A stretch of 64,000 nucleotides of DNA from JAGWBD01 sp965197455 (GTDB taxonomy: Bacteria; Chloroflexota; Anaerolineae; Aggregatilineales; Phototrophicaceae), in assembly GCA_965197455.1 (NCBI GenBank), contig OZ240208.1:868001-932000 (forward strand). The letters run 5' to 3'. Numbering within the stretch: position 1 is the stretch's first letter; the number at the start of each line of letters is the position of its first letter. The notes beneath the pieces were generated by a model. It was not told the DNA's origin, ran no database searches, and worked only from the letters and a program-made list of their open reading frames with translations. This document shows, piece by piece, positions 1 through 8,481 of the stretch. The position numbers and the translations under genes are program-made.

Positions 1-56
1 ATGAAGCCGGCATTGTCGGCGCAGCCCTGGCCGCGCGTACCCTGTTTGCAGACTAA
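1..56 (+). CDS. C-terminal tail of a possible ROK-family sugar kinase (5' end outside window)
   Basis: Reading frame 3 is open from the window edge to a TAA at 54-56 and encodes EAGIVGAALAARTLFAD. The pattern A-G-(I/L)-x-G-A-A-L-x-A-R close to a C-terminus is typical of ROK-family glucokinases and regulators, but only 17 residues are visible, so the family call is a guess. The stop overlaps the convergent lysK stop by a few bases. Confidence 0.35.
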   Translation, partial: EAGIVGAALAARTLFAD

Positions 57-1624
57 GACAATTCGTTGATTGTTTCGCGCAAGCGCTCAAGCACAAAGTC
101 TCGCTCCAGCCCAGCCAGCAGATCACCGGCCCGGGGCCCGCTGCTGCGCCCCAGAATGGTCAGGTAGAGCGCCCGGAAAGCATTGCCTACGCTTCCCTGC
201 CCTTCCCGGGCGAGCTCCATGATCTTCTCGTGAATGGCCTTGCCATCCGGCGCTTCTGTCTCTTCAAACCAGGTCAGAAATTCACGCAGGAAATCGAGTT
301 GTGCATCATCCATGTCCGATGCTTGTGTCGGCAACCTTCCACTCAGCTTTGATCTGGTCTTGCCCGTCGCAATGCGCTCCAGCCAGTTGAGCGCGTAGGC
401 GCTGCGCTGCTGCAACTCGCTGAGTTCTTCAGGCAGCAAGGGCGCGCCCTTGTGTTGCTCAAAGTGTTGCTCAAGGTCAACCCCTGGAATCTTTGTGATG
501 GTCACGACATGCATGAAACGCGGCCGATAAGCTATCTTCACTTCAGCGCCATGCTCTATCTGCGCCAACTCGAACAGCCGCCGTTGCCAGGCCTCGCCCG
601 CCTCGTCCCGATAGAGTTCTGCCGCCACATCATAGTCGTCGAACAGCCGCGGCACGGCGTTTTCACCCAGGTTGAAGTTTATCGCCGTGCGCGGCCGGGT
701 ACGCACCAGTAACCAGCGCAACAGCTGCGCCGGCAGTGCTTCGGTCGCTTCACGCGCGGTCAGCCCGATGCCCTTCGACGAACTCATCTTGCCGCCTTCG
801 AGCAACAGAAATTCATAGGGCAGATTGGCCGGCGGTTCCACATCAAACACGCGCCGTGCGATTGCCTCGGCGACCTCGCGCGATCCGCCAGCAATAGAAT
901 GGTCACTACCCGCGCCTTCAAAGTTGACGCCCAGCACCTTCCAGCGCGCCGCCCACTCCAGCTTCCAGGGCAGTTTGCCCGCGCCATCCCAGGGAACTAC
1001 TGCTCCTTCATGGCCACAACCCCTGGCGTAACTCATCGCCGCCGGCTCGCAGCGATAGTGCACCCGCTCACCGTCAAAGCGGTAAACGCGCGTCATCGCA
1101 ATGCGGCCGCAGCGTTCGCAAATCGGGCTGAAGGGGATCCAGTCCTCGCCACGTTCGGACTGGCTGACCTCCAGGTAGATCGCCCGCAATTCGGCGGCCG
1201 CCTCAAGCAGTGTGCGAATGGGGCCGTTCATGCGGCCCGAGCGATACAGATCGCTCATGTGATAGGGTTCCGGCGTTATTCCCAGATGACGTTGAGCATC
1301 CATGAATTCGTCAAAGAAATAGCGCGCGTAGCTGCGCTCGCTGTCATCCGGCGCTGGCACTTCACACAGCGGCTTCCCCAGCCAGGGCTTGTACTTCTTC
1401 GTTGACAAGCCAGGCGGCACCGCGTCCAGCGCATCCATATCATCATTGCCGTAGAAAAAGCGGGCGCGCCGGCCCGCATCCAGCGCGCTGCGGCAAAGCA
1501 GGTCGTGGATAACCGGTCCACGCAGGGAACCGACATGCGCACTGCCAGAATATGTCTTCGAATCGTTGAAGACAAATTCATTCTGCGGCAAGTCGGCAAT
1601 GATCTGGTCAGCCCAGTATTGCAA
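53..1624 (-). CDS. lysK: Class I lysyl-tRNA synthetase
   Basis: Cytosolic enzyme that charges tRNA-Lys using ATP. The 523-residue protein has the class I signature: an HIGH-type motif at about 29-32 (AHVG, within SGSAHVGS) and a KMSSS motif at 279-283. Cysteines in CERC (169-172) and near 192 and 203 could form a zinc-binding insertion. The length is normal for the archaeal-type LysK family. The start is a TTG preceded by AGGAGGG at good spacing. The gene lies 78 bases downstream of a sugar ABC permease on the same strand and may be the last gene of that transcript. Class I LysRS is common in archaea and occurs in scattered bacteria. No class II lysS is visible in the window. Confidence 0.95.
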   Translation of the reverse strand: MQYWADQIIADLPQNEFVFNDSKTYSGSAHVGSLRGPVIHDLLCRSALDAGRRARFFYGNDDMDALDAVPPGLSTKKYKPWLGKPLCEVPAPDDSERSYARYFFDEFMDAQRHLGITPEPYHMSDLYRSGRMNGPIRTLLEAAAELRAIYLEVSQSERGEDWIPFSPICERCGRIAMTRVYRFDGERVHYRCEPAAMSYARGCGHEGAVVPWDGAGKLPWKLEWAARWKVLGVNFEGAGSDHSIAGGSREVAEAIARRVFDVEPPANLPYEFLLLEGGKMSSSKGIGLTAREATEALPAQLLRWLLVRTRPRTAINFNLGENAVPRLFDDYDVAAELYRDEAGEAWQRRLFELAQIEHGAEVKIAYRPRFMHVVTITKIPGVDLEQHFEQHKGAPLLPEELSELQQRSAYALNWLERIATGKTRSKLSGRLPTQASDMDDAQLDFLREFLTWFEETEAPDGKAIHEKIMELAREGQGSVGNAFRALYLTILGRSSGPRAGDLLAGLERDFVLERLRETINELS

Positions 1625-1702
1625 TCGGTCCCTCCTGCATGTATCCCGCTGGATGATACGCCTGCGCGCCGGGCCAGGTCAAGGAAGCCCGACAGTTTGC
1701 TA

Positions 1703-2785
1703 CTATTTCATTCCGGTCGTGGCAATGCCGGTGGTGATGAAGCGCTGCAGAAAGGCGAACACAACTGTAATAGGCAGCAAGGTTAACACGGTCATGGCCA
1801 GCACATAGTGCCACTGAATCTTCAATTCGCCCTGGAAGGCATAGAGCCCCACCTGCAAGGTGAACACCTCGGTTCGACTGAGCACGATCAAGGGCCACAG
1901 GAAGTCATTCCAGCGCCACATCACCGAGAAAATGGCCAGCACCGCCAGCGCGGGCCGCGCCAGTGGCAGCACAATCTGCCAGTAGATACGCCACTCGCTG
2001 GCGCCATCGATACGCGCCGAATCGAGCAATTCGTCCGGGATGGTCAGCATGTACTGGCGCAGCAGAAAGACGCCGGTCGGCGTGGCCGCGCCAGGAATGA
2101 TCACGCCCCACAGGTTATTGTAGAGACCCAACTGGGTGATGACGAGGAAAACCGGCACCAGAATGACTGAAATCGGGATCATCAGGGTGGCAATGAACAC
2201 TACAAAGATGCCGTCACGACCGCGAAAATGATACTTGCTCAGGGCGAAGCCGGCCATACTGTTGATGAGCAGCGTGATCAGGGTCGCCACCAGCGTCACG
2301 GTCACGCTGTTGCGCAAGTAGGTCAGAAAGTTAAAGCGGCCCAGCGGGTCAATGTAGTTTTCCCAGGCCAGCGCCACGAAGCGCACCGGCGTCCGTTGCC
2401 TGATGTTCACCTTGATGATGCTGTCCGGCGCTTCGGGGTCGACCAGCTGGGCTTCGATGCCCACACGCCGCACCTGGGCCAGACGCCGGATACTGCCGTC
2501 TTCCATCGTGACGTCGTAGAGCGGTAGCGGCTCGTCAAAGCCATCCACAGCCACAGTCTCCTGCTGGTAAGGCAGGAACCGGGGTGGAAATTCGATGAGC
2601 GCAGCTTGCGTCTTGAAGGAGGACAGCAGCACCCAGATCACCGGGCCGAACATCACGATGGTGCCGAACAGCAGCCAGGAATAAGAGAGCAGGTCGGTCA
2701 CATGCAGTTGCCGGTTACCGCGCGTACGGGCGAACAGGTTACCCTTGGACACGGGCTGGATCGGTGTATCCCTTAAGGTGGCCAC
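1703..2785 (-). CDS. Carbohydrate ABC transporter permease, MalG/UgpE type
   Basis: Inner-membrane permease subunit of a CUT1-type sugar importer, 360 residues. The EAA loop that contacts the ATPase is visible as DSARIDGASEWRIYWQIVLP, with a first membrane segment near 35-56 and five more in the C-terminal two thirds. Between the first two segments, roughly residues 75-137, lies an external insertion absent from ordinary MalG proteins, where the SSFKT motif is followed closely by the ENY motif. It starts at a GTG two bases after the upstream permease stop, so the pair is translationally close. No ATPase gene accompanies the system, so it probably shares an MsmK-like ATPase encoded elsewhere (inference). 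Confidence 0.9.
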   Translation of the reverse strand: MATLRDTPIQPVSKGNLFARTRGNRQLHVTDLLSYSWLLFGTIVMFGPVIWVLLSSFKTQAALIEFPPRFLPYQQETVAVDGFDEPLPLYDVTMEDGSIRRLAQVRRVGIEAQLVDPEAPDSIIKVNIRQRTPVRFVALAWENYIDPLGRFNFLTYLRNSVTVTLVATLITLLINSMAGFALSKYHFRGRDGIFVVFIATLMIPISVILVPVFLVITQLGLYNNLWGVIIPGAATPTGVFLLRQYMLTIPDELLDSARIDGASEWRIYWQIVLPLARPALAVLAIFSVMWRWNDFLWPLIVLSRTEVFTLQVGLYAFQGELKIQWHYVLAMTVLTLLPITVVFAFLQRFITTGIATTGMK

Positions 2786-2786
2786 G

Positions 2787-3830
2787 TCAGGATGCCTCGT
2801 TTGAACGGGCTGCTCGCAGCTGCAGTAGCGTGAGCACCAAAAGCGTGATTCCGAGAAGAACGGAGGCTGCGGCTGCCAGCCCGTAACGTCTGATTGAACT
2901 TGAGAAACCAGTGGTGTAGATGTACTGCACGATGAAGTGCGTCGTCGTGCCAGGCCCGCCGCCTGTCAGCGCATACACCTGGTCAAACACCTGCACTGCC
3001 CGAATGAGCGACAACACCAGCACCACGAACATCGTCGGCATCAACAGCGGCATGGTGATAAAGCGAAAGCTTTGCCAGTGGCTCGTGCCATCTATTTGCC
3101 CGGCCTCATAGAGTTCGCCAGGAATCGACTGCAGACCCGCCAGCAGAATCAGCGTGTAGAAGCCCATCAGCGCCCAGATACTGATCACAATGACCCACAG
3201 GGTCGCCCAGTCGGCATTGACCAGGAACTGGACCCTCTCGCCGCCCAACGCTATCAGCAGTGAATTCAGCAGGCCATCACGCTGCAGGATCCATTTCCAT
3301 ATGAGAGCCACCACGACCGGTGACAGCAGCACAGGATAAAAGAAGACGCTGCGGAAGAAACCGCGGGCGCGAATCTTGCCGTTCAGGACGAGCGCAGTCA
3401 GCAGGGAAAACAGCACCATGCCGCTCACCTGAAAGATCACGAAGAAAATAGTATTGAAAACGCCGCGCCAGAACAGGTCTTCGTCGCAGCTGTTGGGTTC
3501 AAAAAAATTCTGGCAGTCAAACAGGAATTCGAAATTGGTTGTGCCTGCGAAGCTGCGATCTGCAGGCGCCAGATTCGTGCCGGAGGTGAAGGATATATAA
3601 AAGTTGAGCAACATTGGGAAAAGCACGAACACGCCGAAAATCAGCAGGTTGGGCAGAATAAAGAAGTAGCCGATGCGCTCCATGCCCAGCCTGCGCTCAA
3701 TGGGGCTAATGAGGATTTCGAGCGTGTTCATCACCCCTTCGAATAGCGCGCTGACGCCTGCTTCCGCCGCGCGTGAAAGACGCGCCATCAGGCCCGTTTG
3801 TTCCGGCTGAACGTTGTTGGCCGTGGCCAC
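2787..3830 (-). CDS. Carbohydrate ABC transporter permease, MalF/UgpA type
   Basis: Partner permease of the MalG-type protein. It has an N-terminal cytosolic region, a first membrane segment in a GYFFILPNLLIFGVF context, an external loop containing two cysteines, and the EAA loop ELYEAGQIDGTSHWQSFRF. I chose the GTG at 3830 because GAGG stands 6 bases upstream. The frame is also open to a TTG at 3860, but that codon directly abuts the hairpin at 3863-3898 and has no ribosome-binding site. The gene follows the solute-binding protein gene and precedes the MalG-type gene by one base. The substrate is unknown; the family carries mono- or oligosaccharides or polyols. Confidence 0.88.
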   Translation of the reverse strand: MATANNVQPEQTGLMARLSRAAEAGVSALFEGVMNTLEILISPIERRLGMERIGYFFILPNLLIFGVFVLFPMLLNFYISFTSGTNLAPADRSFAGTTNFEFLFDCQNFFEPNSCDEDLFWRGVFNTIFFVIFQVSGMVLFSLLTALVLNGKIRARGFFRSVFFYPVLLSPVVVALIWKWILQRDGLLNSLLIALGGERVQFLVNADWATLWVIVISIWALMGFYTLILLAGLQSIPGELYEAGQIDGTSHWQSFRFITMPLLMPTMFVVLVLSLIRAVQVFDQVYALTGGGPGTTTHFIVQYIYTTGFSSSIRRYGLAAAASVLLGITLLVLTLLQLRAARSNEAS

Positions 3831-3862
3831 GATTACCTCAGCAGTCTCATCCTGTAGCAAAA

Positions 3863-3898
3863 GGTACCGCTCCTGCCCTCACGAGCGAAAGCGGTACC
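3863..3898 (-). promoter_or_regulatory. Intercistronic hairpin after sugar-binding protein gene
   Basis: On the transcribed strand GGTACCGCT pairs with AGCGGTACC (9 bp). Inside, GCTC pairs with GGGC around a GTGA loop, which fits a GNRA tetraloop. It starts 32 bases after the binding-protein stop and lies before the MalF-type start. There is no T-run, so a role in 3'-end protection or attenuation is more likely than full termination. Confidence 0.65.
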
Positions 3899-3930
3899 CG
3901 GTGCTCTTGCACGAAACTTGCGTTCCGAAG

Positions 3931-5223
3931 CTAGCCGCCCATTTCCTCGGCCAGCTGCTCGTCAATGTCTTCCTGGATACGCTCAATGGCCTCATCCAGC
4001 GTCAGTTCGCCCACGATCGCCTGGGTCAGGCGATCACGGGCAGCGTTGAAGACGATGAAGTTGAAGGGATAGCCCTGCATGTCGAAGGCCGTCTGCTCGA
4101 GCGTTCCCACCTGCGCAGTGAAGGTGCCAAGGGCATTCTTCGCCAGCTCAAGGTCGGTCTCGAAGGCCACGCCATCGGTCGCCAGGCCCTTGTGCGCCGG
4201 GATGAAGAGCGTGCGCGCGGAGAACTCGCCCAGGATTTCCTGGCCCGCCAGATACTCCATCACCCGCGCCACCTCGGCCGGATGATCGGTGGTGCCAATG
4301 GCAACCAGTGAGGCGCCGCCCGGCATGCCGGTGCAGCCACCAGGGCCACAGGGGTTCGGCACGACTTCCCAGTCGAAGGCGTCACCGATCTGGTCCGTGA
4401 ACTGGCCAACCTGCCAGCTGCCGGACATGTAGAAAACGACCTGGCTGTTGCCGAATTCCTCATTGGCGCCAGCGTAGCCCGTGTTCGCCGCCCAGATCTC
4501 AAGCGGCATGGTGCCGTCCAGGTGCCAGTTGACGAAGAGCTCCGCCATGGCGCGGAAGCCCTCATCGCCGGCGATCATCGGGTGCCCGTCTTCATCGAAG
4601 TACTTCGCGCCCATGCTGATGGCCGGGCCGGCGAAGCGGTGACCGCTACGGTCCATGGCCATCGGGAAAGGAACATCGAGCGCGTCAGCGACTTCGTTGG
4701 CCGCAGCCGCCCATTCTACCCAGGTCACCTGGTCAGACATATCACTGGGCACGTCAACGCCCGCCTGCTCAAACAGCGTGCGGTTGATGATCGGTCCAGT
4801 AATGGTTAGCTGGGTCGGGAAGCCGTGGATGCCGCCCTCTGCGCCAGACAGGCGCAGCCAGCCCAGCGTGCCACCGAAGCTGTCCGTCCAGTAGTCCGGA
4901 TCACTCAGATGCGGAGTCATGTCCAGATAGAATTCAGCCAGGCCGCCGAGGTTGGTGACGCGCGCCATGTCCGGGCCTTCGCCCGCTTCCAGCTGCACGG
5001 GCAGGGCTTCAAGGATACCTGCCTGGTAAGGGACGTTGTCCATCACGACGCGGATGTCGCTGTTCTCCATCTCGAAGCGGTCCAGCAGGTCACGCATGAC
5101 AACGTCTTCGTTGCCATCGGTGTACCAGGTCATACGCAACTCAACGACGTCCTGCGCCATTCCCGGCAGGGAAAGCGCGAGCATCATGGTTGCCAGCATC
5201 ATTACGATAACGATCTTGCGCAT
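3931..5223 (-). CDS. Extracellular solute-binding protein, family 1 (sugar ABC transporter)
   Basis: Exported 430-residue receptor for the adjacent permease pair. Residues 1-23 form a signal peptide (MRK, hydrophobic core, A-x-A-like end before QDV) without a lipobox cysteine. The mature part shows the family 1 pattern: LRMTWYTDGN at the N-terminus, a GPDMARV hinge region, and tryptophan/tyrosine-rich segments likely to stack against sugar. It is first in a minus-strand operon with two permeases. A palindrome at 5274-5291, upstream of the ATG, may be an operator. The sequence does not reveal the ligand. Confidence 0.9.
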   Translation of the reverse strand: MRKIVIVMMLATMMLALSLPGMAQDVVELRMTWYTDGNEDVVMRDLLDRFEMENSDIRVVMDNVPYQAGILEALPVQLEAGEGPDMARVTNLGGLAEFYLDMTPHLSDPDYWTDSFGGTLGWLRLSGAEGGIHGFPTQLTITGPIINRTLFEQAGVDVPSDMSDQVTWVEWAAAANEVADALDVPFPMAMDRSGHRFAGPAISMGAKYFDEDGHPMIAGDEGFRAMAELFVNWHLDGTMPLEIWAANTGYAGANEEFGNSQVVFYMSGSWQVGQFTDQIGDAFDWEVVPNPCGPGGCTGMPGGASLVAIGTTDHPAEVARVMEYLAGQEILGEFSARTLFIPAHKGLATDGVAFETDLELAKNALGTFTAQVGTLEQTAFDMQGYPFNFIVFNAARDRLTQAIVGELTLDEAIERIQEDIDEQLAEEMGG

Positions 5224-5273
5224 TGTGTTTCTCCACTACTTGTCAAAAGGAAGCCACGAAACTGGTTCGCGAC

Positions 5274-5291
5274 TTGTGCACACTAGCACAA
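5274..5291. promoter_or_regulatory. Perfect palindrome, CRP-like operator candidate
   Basis: TTGTGC-ACACTA-GCACAA is a perfect 6-6-6 inverted repeat about 50 bases upstream of the sugar-binding-protein ATG. Its spacing matches the TGTGA-N6-TCACA layout bound by CRP/FNR-family regulators, with C/G in place of A/T at the inner position. No clear sigma-70 promoter is visible around it. Function is inferred only from symmetry and position. Confidence 0.4.
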
Positions 5292-5333
5292 TCTACTAAC
5301 CTGTTCCAGACGTGAAGCGCTTGCTATCGTGGG

Positions 5334-5579
5334 TTAGAGGTCACACTCCAGCGTTTCCAGCAGCGCTTCCAGCTTTGGCAGGTCCAGGCGGTGCGTAACG
5401 CGTGCCTGCGGGTAGCGCATTAAATTGGGCCCATGGGCGCAATGCGTCAGGCAACTGGCGAACTCCAGCTGTACGGCTGCGTCAGGGTGCTCTTCCAGCC
5501 AGGCGAGCAATCGCTTGCGCAGCGGTCTGGCGCGGCCACTGTCGTTGCAATCGACGCCCATGCACAACACCAGACGCAT
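5334..5579 (-). CDS. Thioredoxin-like (2Fe-2S) ferredoxin domain protein
   Basis: An 81-residue soluble protein expected to hold a [2Fe-2S] cluster in a thioredoxin-like fold. The family's four-cysteine pattern is seen: C-x4-C near the N-terminus (LCMGVDC) and C-x3-C followed by GPN (CLTHCAHGPN), which normally reads C-x-G-x-C-x-x-GPN. The chosen ATG at 5579 has AAGG five bases upstream. The longer frame to 5708 would run back into the gamma-glutamyltransferase gene. It is the third gene of a tight minus-strand set. Related small ferredoxins accompany redox enzymes and cobalamin or NAD(P)H-linked systems, but its partner here is unknown. Confidence 0.75.
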   Translation of the reverse strand: MRLVLCMGVDCNDSGRARPLRKRLLAWLEEHPDAAVQLEFASCLTHCAHGPNLMRYPQARVTHRLDLPKLEALLETLECDL

Positions 5580-5598
5580 GCGTGCCTTGTCAGACACT

Positions 5599-7209
5599 TC
5601 AGAATGCGGCCACGAGTCCATCGGCGCGCGGCTCACTGCCTCCCTGCAACACTCCGCTGTCCGGATTTCGCAGAATGACCTGGCCGCGCCCGAAGGTGCG
5701 TCGGCCAAAGCCAGAGACCGGGCGCACCTTGTGTCCCTTTGCAGCCAGGGCCGCCATGGCTTTCACCGGAATGCCTTCCTCCAGCAGCAGGTCGCCATCC
5801 GGCTGGCCTTCGGCCACCATCCAGCGTGGTCGGTTGAGCGCCTCCTGGGGGTTCAGCCCGTCATCCAGCAACGCGCTGATCACCTGAAAGTGTCCCTGGG
5901 GCTGCATATAGCCGCCCATCACGCCGAAGCAGCCCCAAAACTGGCCATCGCGCAGCGCCATGCCCGGGATGATGGTGTGGTAGGGGCGTTTGCCGGGCGC
6001 CAGTTCGTTGGGGTGCCCAGGCTTCAGGCTGAAGCCCAGGCCGCGATTGTGCAGCCAGACACCGGTGCCGCGCGCCACGATGCCGACGCCGAAGCTCATA
6101 AACAGGCTTTTGATGAAGGAGCAGGCGTTGCCCTCGCCGTCCACGACGCAGAGGTAAATGGTGTCGGATGCGCCGGGCGGCTGACCTGGCGGCTGTGGCG
6201 GCAGCGTGCGCTGCGGATCGATCAGACTGGCACGCTGCGCGGCATGTCCCTGGCTGAGCAGGAAATCGACCGGCGTGGGATTGGTCGCCATGTCGGCGAT
6301 GTGATAGCGCGAGTCCGCCCAGGCCAGGCGCATACACTCCACCATCAGATGCAGACGTTCCGGGTCGTCCCAGGCCGTGGCGCACAGGTCAAAGTGGGAT
6401 GCCGTGTTCAAGGCAATCAAGGCCGTCAGTCCCTGGCCGTTGGGTGGACATTCGCAAATGGTTGTACCGCGATAGTCGCTGCAGATCGGCGCATCGAAGC
6501 TGGAGCGATGCGCGATCAGGTCCTCATGGGTCATCAGACCCCCCTGCTCCTGCAGCGAAGTGACAATTGCCTCCGCCACAGGCCCTTCGTAAAAAGCTGA
6601 GGGTCCGCCTTCGGCAATGCCGCGTAGCGTGCACGCCAGCTCCTTCAGCTGAATAACCTGGCCAGGCTGCGGCGGCCTGCCACCCGGCAGGTACTCCTGC
6701 GCATTTGCCGCTCCGCGCAGAAAGTCTCCCTGCGCAGCCCAGCCCGCGCCGACGACCGGCGCCAGCGGGTAGCCGCGCTCGGCGTAGTGGATGGCATCCC
6801 TGAGCACATCCGCCAGCGACATGCTGCCATGCCGCTCCAGCAGGTCCGCCCAGCCCTTTACTGCGCCCGGCACTGTCACCGAATGGGCGCGACGCGGCTG
6901 CATGGCATCCCAACCCTGGCGGCGCAGGTCTTCGGCGCACAGAGCCATGGGCGCACGGCCGCTGCCGTTCAGTGCGCTGATCTCGCCGCTGGCAGCGTCA
7001 TAGTGCAAGGCGAAGCAGTCGCCGCCGACGCCACAGGAGGCGGGATCCGTCACGTTCATGACCGCTGACATCGCCACGGCGGCGTCTGCTGCCCGTCCAC
7101 CCTGGCGCAGGATGTTCAGACCCGCCTGGGCGGCCAGGGGATTGCTGGCGGCGGCCATGCCGCGCCTGGCCAGCACCATGGATCGACGAGACTGAAAGTC
7201 CATGTTCAT
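5599..7209 (-). CDS. Gamma-glutamyltransferase family hydrolase
   Basis: N-terminal-nucleophile (Ntn) hydrolase that cleaves gamma-glutamyl amides such as glutathione, or related acyl compounds, after autocleavage. The 536-residue precursor has the large-subunit motifs (GRAADAAVA, GVGGDCF) and the self-cleavage site at Thr350 in DTIYLCVVDG, aligned by eye with Thr391 of the E. coli enzyme. No signal peptide is present, so a cytosolic YwrD-like form is more likely than a periplasmic Ggt. It lies 13 bases after the creatinase-like gene and 19 bases before the 2Fe-2S gene, in one probable operon. The substrate could be a different acyl compound. Confidence 0.88.
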   Translation of the reverse strand: MNMDFQSRRSMVLARRGMAAASNPLAAQAGLNILRQGGRAADAAVAMSAVMNVTDPASCGVGGDCFALHYDAASGEISALNGSGRAPMALCAEDLRRQGWDAMQPRRAHSVTVPGAVKGWADLLERHGSMSLADVLRDAIHYAERGYPLAPVVGAGWAAQGDFLRGAANAQEYLPGGRPPQPGQVIQLKELACTLRGIAEGGPSAFYEGPVAEAIVTSLQEQGGLMTHEDLIAHRSSFDAPICSDYRGTTICECPPNGQGLTALIALNTASHFDLCATAWDDPERLHLMVECMRLAWADSRYHIADMATNPTPVDFLLSQGHAAQRASLIDPQRTLPPQPPGQPPGASDTIYLCVVDGEGNACSFIKSLFMSFGVGIVARGTGVWLHNRGLGFSLKPGHPNELAPGKRPYHTIIPGMALRDGQFWGCFGVMGGYMQPQGHFQVISALLDDGLNPQEALNRPRWMVAEGQPDGDLLLEEGIPVKAMAALAAKGHKVRPVSGFGRRTFGRGQVILRNPDSGVLQGGSEPRADGLVAAF

Positions 7210-7222
7210 GCCCGCCCCATTG

Positions 7223-8413
7223 TCAGACCGGAATCGTCAGGCTCACCAGGTCGCGCGGATAGTAGGTCATGACTTCCACGCCATCTTCCGTCACGGCCAC
7301 CGTGTCTGAATGGCGGAAACCGCCCAAAGCAGAATCGTAGAGTCCAGGTTCTACCGTAAAGACCATCCCGGGCAACATGGACGTGTCATCGCCGAAGTCC
7401 AGGAAGGGCCCCTCGTGGTAGCGCAGGCCGATGGTGTGGCCGCTGTGGTGGCGCCAGTGGGACATCAGGTCATGTTGCCGGAAGTATTCGAGCACGACGC
7501 CATCCACCTTCGAACAGGGCGCGCCCGGCTCCATCGCGCCGATTGCCGCGTCCTGCAGGGCCACCATATGGTCAAACATGCGTTTGCTGGCATCGTTCGG
7601 TTCGCCCATGAACATGGTGCGCTCGAGTTCGGAATGGTAGCCCCACACCAGTGCGCCGGCCCCGGTAACCAGCACATCGCCGGCCTGGAAGCGCATGTTG
7701 TTGGCGATGGCGTGCGGGATTGCCGCGTTACGACCAATTTGTCCGCGATAGCCGGCACTGGCGCCAGAACCGGACATGCCGCCCTGGGCGCGATAGACAG
7801 GACCAATCGCCGCATACATGGCCAGCGTTGCTTCTGTCGTGGCACGAATTTCCACTTCAGTCTCGGATGCGCCTGCACGCGTGTAGTCCTGCAGCAACTG
7901 ATGCGCCAGGTTGCCCCAGCGACAGCTTTCGCGGATGCAGTCCAGCTCGGCCGAACTCTTGACTGCCATGGCGTCCTCAATGAAAGGACGTACATTGCGC
8001 ATCGTCACATTCGCAACTTCGGAGAGCGCCGGGCCACGGTAACCGAAGATCCACGGGTAGCCGTCGCCGTCGCCGCCGGTCTCGCCCTGGATGCCCATGT
8101 CCGCCAGCACGGCTGCCAAATGCTGCAGGGGGTGCACCTTGTCCGGAAATTCGTCGTAGTGCGCCACCCGCTCACCCACCGACTCACCGCGAGCGTGTTC
8201 CAGCTCCAGGCGTGGCACAAACAGGGCGCGTTCACCCGCGCTGTTCATCACCATCCCGATGGGACGTTCAGTCGGGATGAAGTCAAACCCCGCGTAGTAC
8301 AAAATATAATCACGGTCGAACAATATGACGCCGTTCAGCCCGCGTTTCTGCAGATGCGCCTGCAAACGTTCGCATCGACCCTGACGCTCTGCTTCACTGA
8401 TTGCAAGTTGCAT
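7223..8413 (-). CDS. M24 (pita-bread fold) creatinase/aminopeptidase-like protein with degraded metal site
   Basis: A two-domain protein of 396 residues: an N-terminal creatinase-type domain and a C-terminal M24 domain. Of the five metal ligands of methionine/proline aminopeptidases only His326 (GHTIGLRYHEGP) and Glu355 (VEPGL) remain. The first Asp is Gly251 (TGAGALVWGYHSE), the second is Glu262, and the final Glu is Ser369 (RHSDT). Creatinase itself is a metal-free member of this fold, so an amidinohydrolase-like or other metal-free hydrolase role is plausible. I start at the ATG at 8413, which has AGGAGG nine bases upstream; an in-frame TTG at 8434 lies upstream of that site. It is first in an operon with gamma-glutamyltransferase. 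Confidence 0.85.
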   Translation of the reverse strand: MQLAISEAERQGRCERLQAHLQKRGLNGVILFDRDYILYYAGFDFIPTERPIGMVMNSAGERALFVPRLELEHARGESVGERVAHYDEFPDKVHPLQHLAAVLADMGIQGETGGDGDGYPWIFGYRGPALSEVANVTMRNVRPFIEDAMAVKSSAELDCIRESCRWGNLAHQLLQDYTRAGASETEVEIRATTEATLAMYAAIGPVYRAQGGMSGSGASAGYRGQIGRNAAIPHAIANNMRFQAGDVLVTGAGALVWGYHSELERTMFMGEPNDASKRMFDHMVALQDAAIGAMEPGAPCSKVDGVVLEYFRQHDLMSHWRHHSGHTIGLRYHEGPFLDFGDDTSMLPGMVFTVEPGLYDSALGGFRHSDTVAVTEDGVEVMTYYPRDLVSLTIPV

Positions 8414-8443
8414 TCCCGCATTCCTCCTGATCAACCTGCGCGC

Positions 8444-8473
8444 ATTGTAGCGGAGGCCGGCAACGCTGGCGAA
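8444..8473 (-). promoter_or_regulatory. Putative sigma-70 promoter for the M24/gamma-glutamyltransferase operon
   Basis: On the minus strand TTCGCC and TACAAT are separated by 18 bases, about 30 bases upstream of the ATG at 8413. The -10 box is strong and the -35 box weak. Confidence 0.4.
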
Positions 8474-8481
8474 CAGCCTGA

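Noticed and set aside
5425..6600. 391-codon plus-strand open frame opposite gamma-glutamyltransferase
   Set aside because: Antisense shadow; the translation is His/Arg/Gln-rich without recognisable domains, and the minus strand has clear enzyme motifs.
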